Assembly: GCA_013397795.1 (NCBI GenBank)
Contig: VZTJ01004500.1
Coordinates: 342,968 to 406,967, forward strand
Length of the DNA: 64,000 nucleotides
Direction of reading: 5' to 3'
From: Orthonyx spaldingii
Lineage: Eukaryota; Chordata; Aves; Passeriformes; Orthonychidae
How positions within the stretch are numbered: position 1 is the stretch's first letter; every line of letters begins with the position of its first letter. The translations under genes were made by a program, and so were the position numbers. The notes beneath the pieces are model-generated. The model searched no databases. It was not told the DNA's origin and saw only the letters and a list, made by a program, of their open reading frames with translations. This document shows, piece by piece, positions 33,538 to 45,195 of this stretch.

Positions 33538-35272
33538 CAACTCTGAAAGAAGAAAACCCTTTAGTTTAAAGAAGAAGAGCAGTATTGACAGTACTGCCTC
33601 TGAGGATTCTTATAACACTTTTCCAAATATACAAACAAAATGGTCTCAAATTTCAGCATCATTAAAGATGAAAGCTTGCAAGTACACCATTATCTTGTGT
33701 TTTGATATCATTTATGGGCTCCATTAGGCTGATGGAAGCTTTCTGACACTTTCTAGTTCTTTCTGACAACCTTTTTCCCCGTTTTGTTATGGTGTGCTTG
33801 TCTAGAAAAGCAGAGGTTTAAAACGACTGAATGATTATCTCTGTTTTACATACTGGGAGCTATTATCAAGCATCTCAAAGAAGCCTTTGTTAACCATTAA
33901 ATACTATGAAAGAGTGGTTAATTAATTGTAGTGATGTAAAAACACCTGGGAACAGTTAGTTATGAGCAGCCTTATAAAGTTACCACTTGTGTTGCCTGTT
34001 TATGTTTTCTCCCAGCAGATTGTTTGCCGGTATGCCATCTTCTCATATTCATTGTTTTAAATCTATTTGCACACTCACCTTTTGTTCCTTCATCCATGAT
34101 CTGAAATTTTAAAGTGAACGTGGGGTAACTGTGTTATTTGAGTGTTGCAATATTTACCTATGATGTGCTGGAGAGAAGGTATTTTGTGGAACAAAATTCT
34201 GTGCTCATTTGCACAGTCCACTTTATGTATTTCCAATGACTGGAGATTTTACCACTGGAAAAATTTGAGTATCTCAAGAGTAACTGTGTACAATGTGCCA
34301 CGTGATAAAAAAAATTGCAGAGTGTAAGTCTAACTTGGGTATCCATGTCCCCAGCATAAAAACATAGCTCTTATTGGTGTTCTATTTCTGAACAACAACC
34401 ACATTTTTCCCTCCTGCTGAAGGATTAAGAATCCAAGTATTGGGTTCTTAATTATGTAGTATAAACATTCTTCCCATTTCAGTGTGAAAAGAGGGAAAAA
34501 AATAGAAGTAAAACCTAAACCAGAAGAGGTAAAGACCTACTGGATCCTGACATATGGTATATGGTTGTTTTTTTTTTTACTTACATAGCTGTGCTCCGAG
34601 ATATAATTCTGTGGCAAAATGCAATAGCAGTTTATTGTATCGCGAGTAAAAATCTACTCAACCGTTCTTCTACCACATTCATTCTTCAAGCTTGCTGATA
34701 AACATTATTGTCTAATTTTAGCTCTGAACATATATCTAATGATTTTATTTCAAAGTGTGTTAATGGCTGCCTCAGTATCAAACCAGCTACAGTCCATGCT
34801 GCAGCAATAACCATTGTAACACCATTGACCACTGACATCACTGTCTCAGTGAACACTCTTAAGTAAAGAATGATAGCAATATACCAGATCAATATTTGCA
34901 CCTTATTCTTTATGGCTGCTTGGATATTGAAAAAGCATATTTCTTCTTGTCAGAATCAATACCTTTGATTCCTCTATACTTTAGCATTATGATTCAAGTT
35001 CCCAAGCTACACAATGAGTAAAAAACATATAACCAACAGGACCAAAAAAATTCTAGCAAAATATGAGTTGGTATCGTGTGCCCTTTATCTGCAACTGCAC
35101 TTAATTTCTGGGAGATTAATTCCAAGAGAGTGTGTGAAAGGGAGACTACATCCTCCCTACCACTCATGTCTCCTTGCCACAGAATTTTTTGTGCTTAATT
35201 AAGGGGATCACTATTTCTTGTACGAGCAAGAGGCAAGGCAGAAAATATGGAGACAACTAGAAAGAAATGGTT

Positions 35273-35322
35273 GTGGATTGGAGAAAGAGAAATGGATGTG
35301 GGTTGGAGAAAGAGAAATGTAA
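35273..35322. repeat. Tandem repeat, 25-base unit, two copies
   Basis: GTGGATTGGAGAAAGAGAAA+TGGAT is followed by GTGGGTTGGAGAAAGAGAAA+TGTAA, with three differences. Confidence 0.9.
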
Positions 35323-37420
35323 CACAGGAAAAAAAAACCCAAAACAACAAAACCCAAAGCCACAAAAATAATTTGTGGAGAAGAGTTGGCCAGGATGCAG
35401 AGATAAGTAGATGTCAGGATGGAAGAGACTGACCAACAAGGGACTGATTCAGAAAGGTGCTCTGAGTGGAAACAAAACTTCAAACAACCAGCAGACAAAG
35501 ACTACCTCTATTATATCCTTATGATCTCCTTGACAGAGCAATGCCTTCTCTAGCTATTGTTCCAAACAGCTCATGTCTATCCTATCCATGGCTACTCCCA
35601 GTTGGTGTGAAATAAACATGTTCTTCATGTTGCAGAATACCTGGAATAAGTTCCAGCTTGGTATCTGTTGCAAAGGCCTTTTCATCAACTCACTCATAAG
35701 CTTATCTACAAAGCTATATTTGATGCTCAGCATGCATGTGTTCCACTCAGGCTGTGTGAGCACATTTCTTTAGTTTTAGCTGGTCTGCTCAGAGTTATAT
35801 TCCAAAATCATTAATGAGAAGTTTTCCTGACCCATTCTTGTTCATTGGCAGGGTGATTTTTTTAGTTGTGAAGAACTCCAAGCTCAATCCAGTATAATAA
35901 AAAACATGCAGATACAATGGCCTCCAGTCTGCCTGTCTTTCATCTTGAGACCTTCTAAGGTGTTTAAGATTTAATGTATTTTTATAGCTCACTCAAAATA
36001 ATGACAGAATAATTTTTCTGTGTGTTACCCTGTTAGTGCTTTCTGCTGAGGATGTATGTTCAATGGACATATGTTCTGTGCAGAGGATCTTAATATGCTA
36101 TATAACACATAGATAATAATATAATAATGTCTACAATTGGGATCTCTGCTTGTTATCCCATATCCTTAATTAAATTTGATCATTTTTGTGTCTTGACTAT
36201 TAAGACTGTGTATTCCTTGGGACAGGAAGAGTGTGCTAAGCTTATCTAGAATTCGCTCCATAAAACCATCCAGCGACTCTTGCTCCAGTTACTTTCACTC
36301 ACTTCCACTTTTGAGCAGACAGGAAATCCTTGCACAGTGTTCCTAGAATAACTAGAATTTCATAGATATCATGAAGACTATGGACTTGACATCTCTACTA
36401 ATATGGTAAATGAGGTTTTCTGGGACGTGTTCAAAAAGCTGAAGTTGAAAGAGGCCCTCTGTGCTAATAAAATCTACAATACAAATACCAAACAAAGGGA
36501 TAAAGAAATTTCCATATATGTGTTCTCTGATTAATAATGAAACTCAGGAAAAGCAGAGACAAAGATAGGTTTCTTAAGTGGAGAATAAGCATGCACATAG
36601 AGTTTACAATAGCATGAAAGGAAATTTTCAAGTTTTAATGTTTGATTACCTACTTTTTCAGGGCAAACTTCTCATTATTCGTACGAAATGCTAGTGTTTC
36701 CCAATCCTTTTTGTACCCCTATTCCCAACACTACAGTCTACCGCCTGATAATACACTCTCCTTTATATCCTTGCTTGCAACAATGAGGAGATCCATGTTC
36801 AGCTCAGAAGCCCACAGGAGTGGAACAGGTATAATTGGCATCTTCTTGCTGTCTTCAGGAACTCTCAAAACTTGGTCAAAGACTCACCTTCCAAAGAGTT
36901 CCCTGGTTAGATGCTCTGACCAGGCTGCAGTGGTTTGAACTGGTGAAGCCTATGGGTAAATTACAGTTTTGGCTTAGTACAGAAGAAGGTTCTCTAAGAA
37001 AATTAGCCAGTAGTCACCATTTACCTTGTATTGGTTCTGTTCACAGTGCAGTTTTCATAGACCCAGAGCAATCTAAAATTGGAAGATCTTCTCCAAGTGC
37101 TTTACCAGGCAATCCCCATCTCCTAAAGTGGGATAAAGATCCAAACCAATATGTTGATCACACTGAACTGAACTACTCCAGAGTACAAAATCATTTAACT
37201 ATTAAAAACTCATGCAACATTCACGAAATGAATTTCAGCCAATATTCATATGCCTTCATATTTAATGAAGAATTACAGCTTTCAATTATTTACAGATTCA
37301 TTGTTCCTTTTTCACCTCTCCATCAATCTTCTGTTTGAAAATCCTTTCTCATCTTTACCTAACCTATCTTCTTTTGCCAAGCCCTACCAAATCTTTCTTT
37401 TATCTCCTTCCATTTGCAAT

Positions 37421-37442
37421 AGTACTAGTAGTAGTAGTAGTA
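37421..37442. repeat. (AGT)n microsatellite
   Basis: Five to six AGT units after AGTACT. Confidence 0.85.
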
Positions 37443-40400
37443 TCACTAGTGTCTTCCTCCATTTTCTGTTATCTGCTGCAATGATGTATCAAAACTGGAA
37501 TGAATATGAAAAAAAATAATTAGGGACAGGTTGTTAATTCAGGTGGAGTTTGGATGGAGAAAAATTGCTGGAAGACCTGCGAAAATGTCCATCTAATTCA
37601 GAAAAAAAAAGGAGTACAAGGGATAAAATCATCAGAAGGCAATCATAAGGCAACTCTCTGGGAGCAGCAGTGTGGATGCCTACAAATGATAGTGATACTG
37701 GCCAGTAAATGACACCTCTGAAACCCTGTGTCTCTGAACTGGGCACTTGTGTGGACACCCTTATTCCCAGAATCACCAACTCTTTCACTCTAAGTAAATG
37801 AGAAAAGATTAGATAATTATCTGTACAAATTACTTAGATATACTTCATCTGCTAAAATGTAGGGAGTAGATTATGAGACATTTTGAGAGTACCTCTGTAT
37901 ATCTATAACTGTGATACCTAAGTCAGTAATTCTGATACTTGAGTCATATTATAATTCCCAAATATGATTGCTTTGCACAACAAATAACTGTTTAAATCTG
38001 AAATTTGGTAGATAAACTAACACAGGAAAATAAGAAATATTAATCAAATGCATTACTGTTGATAGCTAAAGTGGTATCTTCCTCAGTTTCTGTTTAGCAG
38101 GTTTCCTTTTCATGTGTCTTTAAAATAAATGAATGTGTTGATATGACAGAGACAAATAATGCTTTTCTTTATATGTGTGGTTTAGATTCTGAAATTCTTA
38201 ACTCTACCTATCCAGTTCAGATCCCACACATAAAAATGGCAAAATACACCTCTTCCTATTGAGCTGATACTGATGTGCAAAAATCCATGAAAATTTCTAG
38301 ACAGAAACTTTTCAACACTTTCTTTTGCCTTTCACTTCTTAAGATCAAAGAGCAGTGCAATAAACATTGGACGACTTTATTTCCCTCTCCTTTGTGCCCC
38401 TTCAGACTCCTACTATAACCTGGATAGTCTCCATTGCCAATACAGATGTATTGTGTGACAGGAAATATTAAAGTTCAGAAGAAATTCAAGACCTCGGTAA
38501 ACAGAACAACACATAGGTAGTGAAGACGAACACCTCCATGAGACTACTTATTTTATTGAATTAAATTCTCTAAATATATGCAATATCTGTTCTGAGTTGA
38601 TATGGAATAAATAAAACCAGACCTGACTCTTTGATACAGTCTACTGAGCTCATTCCATTTTATGACAAAATAACCCTTTGGTGACAACTTTTCCTGTTTT
38701 CCCATCAGAAGAGTGTTACAGTAGACTGTGAAGCCAGAAGTATATTTTCTTCTCACATCACTACTTCTTCCAAATGGTTTTTCTCTGAGTGAATATACAC
38801 TGCCTTCAGCACAAATGGTCAAGAGCATTTAGTGTAGGAAAAGTGGCATATTTTGCTAGCAATTATCCATTTGTAACTAGCAATTGAGAGAGCTTTTTTT
38901 TCCTGAACCAGTATCTTTATCTGTTTAAGTGACTTGGTTAATAGAAGGTTTTTGAAAAATGTTGTGTTGTTTTTAGTAATTTGACATTTGCAAAGAAGCC
39001 ATTATTCAGTTCCCCAAATGATTTCTTGCTATTTGACATTTTAGGAGCTGAAATTCCACTTGCATGCAACCTTTTGCATAATTAGTATACTAAAAATGAT
39101 TATTTGAAAGAGGAGTAAACCTGCCTTCCCATACTATGACTGTGTAACCGAGGTTATAATTATCACTCAGCTATTATTTATCCTCTACTCAATTTCATAA
39201 CTCCTCACACAATGAGTCCCAGTTCCAGAAAAAGACCTTTTGTTGTTTCTCTTTCTTTATCTGGTCTAATCCTCTGACATGCTTCCAGTGTTAGTTTTGC
39301 TAAATGAGTTGTTTCAATAGCTTCAGTCATAAAAATTGAAGACGAGCAGAATGTTCCTACCACAGATCAATCACCATAGATTTCAGATTTGTATCTGTTG
39401 TAGACACTATATATCTGTTTCTGAGGAAGAATCATCATTTAGCTGTACTTTGGCACTTGAATCCTGAATTTCAGTAATGACAGTGAGTACTGTACTTGAT
39501 ACCCAAGGCCACTAAGGAGAAATGAGCATAACATACAAAAACATAGCATTGCTAGAGATATTATCATCATGCTAAAAGGGTTAAAATAACTGTATACATA
39601 ACTATTATGTATTACCTATAACAATGGGTAAAAGACCAATGCAGGGGAAAAAAAACATATTAAAGTTGGAAGTGTTAATCAGAATGGTGTGGTATAGTTT
39701 GTATTTAGGCTCCTGGAAAACTTTGGGTACCTTTTGAAGGGCTGTTTAATCAGCATTTTGTAGCCACACCTTAATCTGTGATAAGTAGTTTAGCAAATAT
39801 TAGCTAGAGCTTAACGTTGAGCCTTTGTTATAGAACATTTATCTAGGCAGAACAAAGTATAAACATCTCTCATGCAGAGCAGTGTCTCACCCAAAGAATA
39901 TGACTCAAGGACAGAGCAAAGGATAAAGCAGTAGATGGTTTTAAAGAATTTGTACTACCACCAATATTCTGAGCTTTACTTGTAGATGACTAGGTTGTAC
40001 TGTAAGACAACCTTTAGAACTGTATTCAGTTCTAAACCAACAAACAAAAAAAATTGAAAAAAATCACAATTCATAACATGGAAGTATGTAACACCCTATG
40101 AGTAATAATTATTCATTGATTACATTTTCTGTCTGTGTAAAGCAATCTAGGAAAGGATTTTGATGATTCAGAACTCTGGCAGTCATGGTATAAATAGAAT
40201 CTGAACATAAGATAAATAATTCTTTTAAATTGAAAGACACGCAAGCAGTTTGAACTTTCAGGTTAAACATAAATAGGTAAAAGGGAGATTTATAAAGACA
40301 AAGAAGCAAATATCCTACATTTCTGCATTCTATGACATTTTTCTAAAATATGGAGTTATTTTAAACACAAAAATTTTTCTTTTAAACTCATGTCTGATTA

Positions 40401-41259
40401 TTCCTTACATTTGTTTCCAAAGTGTTAAAAAGGTTGTTTTTGGAAAAGCCCTGGGCTTGCACTGAAATTGTGGTCTTCTGTGAGACGCTTGAATGCCCGA
40501 GGAATGGAAATGTTGCAAAAGATATTTCACAAGACCAGTGCCATTTCAGTTCAATTTCTTGCACCCTTGGCTTACTGCTGGCTATCAGCCATCACTGTCA
40601 AAAGTGAAGCTTAGAGCCCCAGAAAACAAAATATAGAAGAATATAGGGAAGCAGGAATCCTACTGAAAGCATAAAATGAATCGAATTTCTAAAGATGAGA
40701 AGAAAGAATAGTACAAGAAGTTATTAACAGAGTTATAAAAATTAAGGCAGAGCTAGAGAAAAGGGTAAAGGAAAGTGAAAAACTAATGAGAAGTAGTGTT
40801 AAAAAGGCAAATGTGTTAAACATCTTTTCTGTCTGTTAGTCTACAGCCAAATGATTACCTTGGATTTATGTAACTAGCAAAGGTTTGGACAAGAATAGAA
40901 AGAAAACAGGTTGGAAATTATAAGTACTTGATGATTTGAAATAGGCACAAACAAATGCAATTCACCTTCTGGCACTTTGAGGATTTGGTCTAAGAGAAAC
41001 AATCCAGTTAATTCTGAGAGCTGTTGAAGGATGTTCTGGAAGATTAGATATAGTGAAGGGGGATTTTTTGTTTGTTGTATCTTTGGGTGGTGTACACCCT
41101 GATCTGTCACCATATAATTCAGAGAATTTGAGTCTGATTCCCAAAAAGCTGCTAAAACTGGTAGCAGTTTCTGAATCAGCTAGGAATTAACAATATTATT
41201 TTGATATAAAAAATATCAACATGGTCTTGTCAATAATGAATTATTTCAGAAAGCACCCT

Positions 41260-41680
41260 TAAAATCAGGTGAAAAGCAAGAACTATACATTCAGAGTACA
41301 TTCTATCAGGGCAATGCAAGTGAGACTTCCACCTTCCACAAACAAACCCTCCCACCTGTCCAGGAGCAGCAAAGTTCAGCTGTTCCCTCAGGGACATGAA
41401 AATATGGTCAGCAAAGCAGAGGCCACTCCAGCCAGAGCCCAGTCCCACAGCACCCAACAAAGCGATTAGGGAAAGTGAAGCTGCCACATTCAGCCAAGAG
41501 TCCATACCCTCAGGCAAGTGTCTGGTAGTGAGACAGGACCAAGGTCAAGCCAAAATATCAATCTGCAACTCAACCCAAGTGGCAGTAACCATGGCCAGGT
41601 ACCACCAGCAGCAAGGTGCCACCTCTTATAGGTCTGGGCTCAAGGGACCTTGAAACAGACTTATACAATTGCTGTAGGGT
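41260..41680 (-). other. Unidentified repeat-like segment
   Basis: On the minus strand it is rich in TGGCTTGACCTTGGTCCTG-like wording with a TATA-like CCTATAAGAGG near its start (plus about 41625-41640). The style recalls LTR or other medium-reiterated elements in birds, but I cannot name it. Confidence 0.2.
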
Positions 41681-43776
41681 ATCAGTGGACTGAATCAGGG
41701 CATATGGGGCTGAGATAGGGAATTGAGAAAGGCATGTAGCAATGTGGCACAGCATGGCACGAGAAACTTGGAGCTGGATGGGGTTACTCAGTCTGGGTGT
41801 GACAGCTCAGGCACCAGTAGTGAACTTGAGGGCCCAGGTGCTCTCCATGGACTTGTGCTGCTTTTGATGAAAAGGAATTTTGGAGTGGATAGAGAACATT
41901 ACTTTTTCAGTTACTACTGGTAGCATTTCTTCACATTTACCCGATGTTGCAAAGCAAAGTGCAAGAGACTCATCCTTTCTGTAATAAAATACATTTGAGC
42001 TCCTGAAATAAAACAGCTCAGATCCAAGTCTTTTGAAGAATTTCTATCATACATGAATTTGTGATTGCATCACTTGTGATTTCAATAACCTACTGACTCT
42101 GAGAAGACTTTGCTTTGGTGGGAGTCAGGAATTAGATAAAGCTCTGCCTGTGCCATGGTTGTGGTAGTAGCCAGCAGTAATCTAAGAAATGTGAATGACT
42201 AATTAAAAACATGAGTGTTTCTGCTCTTGGTGTGAAGAACAGCTCATGCAGTGACACACCTGAGCCTACCTGGTGGCTGAGGGCAGCTGGCCAAAATTAG
42301 ATTACATTTCAAGGTACACTGTTGATCAGTCTCTTCTTTTCATACTTCTGACATGCCACAAGACAGGATGGAATAGAAAAAGGACTATGGATTTACTACT
42401 CCCCTTCAGAGACTTGGCCACTCTCTGCTTCTGCAGCTTGCTTTCTGTGTTAGACTCTAACTTATGTGAAAACACAGAGGAAACAACATGCTCCCCCAAT
42501 TTTTTCTTTTTGTGCTAAGAATTTTAGGATGACAAGTAAGACCATTAAGCTCCATTTTGAATGTGGCTGTGCCAAAGTAAAGATTCTGTAACCATATTGG
42601 TTCAAGCTAGGGAGCATTTTAGTTATATAACAAATGTACAATACAGTGTGCCAAAAAATAGCGTACAGTCATGTGGAGCTCCCCTTTGCCTGTTGATAAT
42701 TTAGAAGACTGACACTAATGAGGTCCCTTGATAAGCAAAGGCAGAACTAAAAGCATCCTAACTTCAAAAGGATTTTGTGCTTCAAATATTAAAGTGATGC
42801 AGAGGAGAGAAAGGGCTCATAGTTCTGGAATCCCATGAGTTAAGTCAAACTGCTTGAAGATTAAAAGACATATCTGACCTTGTATCACAGATATAAAAAA
42901 GATAGACAATCTGTTCAGAGGAGACTATTGTCCCAATTTCTATACAATTTCTAAGGGAACTTCCCACAGGGGACTCTGCGGCTGAAGTTTGATAAGGCCA
43001 GACATTCCTGAGGATCATGTGATTGATATGTATGACTGTGAGCATCAGGCAGGAGTTTTTCCCACATACAAAGCCTGGTAACTATTGGTGAGGAAAAACA
43101 TCAGTCATGCTTCAGTAAGGATTTTATGGAACTTGCATGGATCATGACAACATCCTAAAAATAAAGTCATAGGAAGATTTAAAATGCTAAACCAAAATAA
43201 AATATATTGGATAATATAAAAAAGACAAGCCAAGAAAAATAGAGTGATTTCCAAGGTGAAATGTTACTACCCTAAAATTTCTATGTGTTTCTCACAATCT
43301 CTCTAAATTTTTGCCAGACTGTGGCTACTATGAGCATCTAATACCAAGAAGTCCTGGTTGCTTATGGGTGTCTGATCCCAGGGACAAGTGCTTCTGTGAA
43401 GGTACATCTCTCATTCAGGTTACCTAAACCAGGTGACTGCCAATGACTAAGTGTTCTTGGTTTTTAGCCATTGAATCTCTTCTACTGTGTTTCACAGTCC
43501 CTGTGTGAGCCTTGCCAGGTACCAGGAGCTCCTTTCTCAGTAGTTCAATGTTTAAGCATGGGACAGAAATAGTGTAAGGGTGGGAGAATGAGGTTGGTGA
43601 GATGGTGTACGTGCTAGACTTGGGAAAGACTAGAAGGCTTGGCTGGCATGGGGAGAGGAACAGAGACAAGGTGCTGGTTTTCTGTGGTAGGGAATAGGTT
43701 GTAGGGGAGTAGGTGTGGCAGTGTGGGGCTGAGCTCCTAGATGGGGATATGGTCTGTTGGGAAGGGAAGGGAGAAT

Positions 43777-43850
43777 ATTATCGTAGAATAATGTGGGCTG
43801 GAAGGGACCTTGAGAGGTCAACTTGTTCAGCCTCTACTAAAAGCAGGGTT
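43777..43850 (-). mobile_element. CR1 3' tip (minus strand, about 75 bases)
   Basis: The plus strand shows TAGAATAATGTGGGCTGGAA and GGGACCTTGAGAGGTCAACT, then TACTAAAAGCAGGGTTAA, the antisense 3' end of a CR1. Confidence 0.75.
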
Positions 43851-44865
43851 AATTTACATGTTAGGACAGACTGTTGTAGAATTCTCAGAGACTACAGAAT
43901 CCTGATCCAGGCTGGAGGAAGGTGTACAGATCCCAAAAGGGAAAGGCATGGGCTGAATCGGCTCTTTGATGCAACTTGCTGTGCAGTTGGACATTAACAG
44001 AAATAGAGCATATAGGGTACACCTCTTGCCTGAGTAGGTTTATGAGCTGTCTTGGAGCCAGTAGAGACTGCCCTTTAACTTCTATGCAAATAGAATAAGG
44101 AGGTTGGCTAAATTTATGAAAATAAACTTTTGTTAATCAGTTTTGAAAAAAATTTCCTCCTTTATGTGGGAAAATATAATATAGAAGAAATTAAGTGTTA
44201 TGTTCAGCTGGAAGATCCCAACCCAAAAGTAGAATTTTGAAGTCTCACTGTCTCTGCAGATCACTTATTGAAAAATCATAAGCAATTTGGAGAACAAAAA
44301 TTCTAATTCTGGGCAAAATTCAACTTTATTCTTAAATCTTTAATATCTCCCTTGACTTCTCTTGAGGATTCTCAAATTCATTTCAGTATCCAAATCCCTG
44401 TTGGCTTGTGTTGTGCAGTCATTTTATGGAGGTGACCAGTGTCTTCCTCAAATTAGAAGGAAATTACTTCTTCCCTGAAGGGGAATCAGAACACATTTTG
44501 GTTAGGTAGCTAAAAACAATTTAAAAGACCACCCAAAACACAAAATATTAACTGTTTTTCTGGTAATAAAAGGCAGATCTGGGTAGCTCTGATGTACTAG
44601 GTATAGTTACCACATCAAAGGGACTTGAGGGGTGTTAGCAATAGATCCTGAAGTGGTTTTTGATACTTATTTTCTTATGAAATACACAGCAGGTAGCTAC
44701 AGTTTTCATAACAGTCTTTCTGCCATTAGAGTAATTCTGAAATGACTTTATCTTTAGAACTTTTTCTCACATAAAAATCTCATACTTGAGAGTCCTGTAG
44801 ATGATTGCAAATGGATAAAAATGAAGAGTTTGCACATCTACTTCTATGTTTTTTCTTGACAGGCC
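43851..44865. other. Unique sequence, nothing identified
   Basis: No gene or repeat is recognised. Confidence 0.45.
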
Positions 44866-45195
44866 AGACTGCAGATTGAAAGCAGGCGGAAGCCAGGTGG
44901 GGATTGACCTCTTCTCCCAGGCAAGTAGTGACAGGATAAGAGGACATGGTCTTAATCTGCCCCATGGGAGGTTTAGGTTGGGAATCAGGAGGAATTTCTT
45001 CACAGAAGGGGTGATTAGATGTTGGAATGGGCTGCCCAGGGAGTTGGTGGAGTCACCATCCCTGGAGGTGTTTAAGGAAAGACTGGATGTGGCACTCAGT
45101 GCTGTGGTCCAGTTGCCACAGGGGTGTAGGGTCATAGGTTAGACTCGATGATCTCAGATATCCTTTCCAACCCAACTGATTCTGTGATTCTATGG
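44866..45195 (+). mobile_element. CR1 3' end (plus strand, about 330 bases)
   Basis: A clear CR1 3' end: CTTCTCCCAGGCAAGTAGTG, GACAGGATAAGAGGACATGG, GAATTTCTTCACAGAAGGGG, GTGGAGTCACCATCCCTGGA, GACTCGATGATCTCAGA, and the tail CTGATTCTGTGATTCTATGG. It belongs to a different subfamily from 8799-9400 (GTCACCATCCCTGGAGGTGT type). It is well preserved. Confidence 0.93.

Larger units (their letters stand above)
33538..43776. other. Long repeat-poor AT-rich stretch, no gene recognised
   Basis: About 10 kb with no recognised exon or clear transposon. It contains a 25-base tandem repeat (35273-35322), a short (AGT)n (37421-37442), and an unidentified repeat-like segment (about 41260-41680). Low repeat density over this length may reflect a regulatory or otherwise constrained region, but that is inference. 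Confidence 0.45.

Noticed and set aside
36835..37338. 167-codon plus-strand frame
   Set aside because: No known motif and no supporting splice, promoter or paralogue evidence; consistent with chance.
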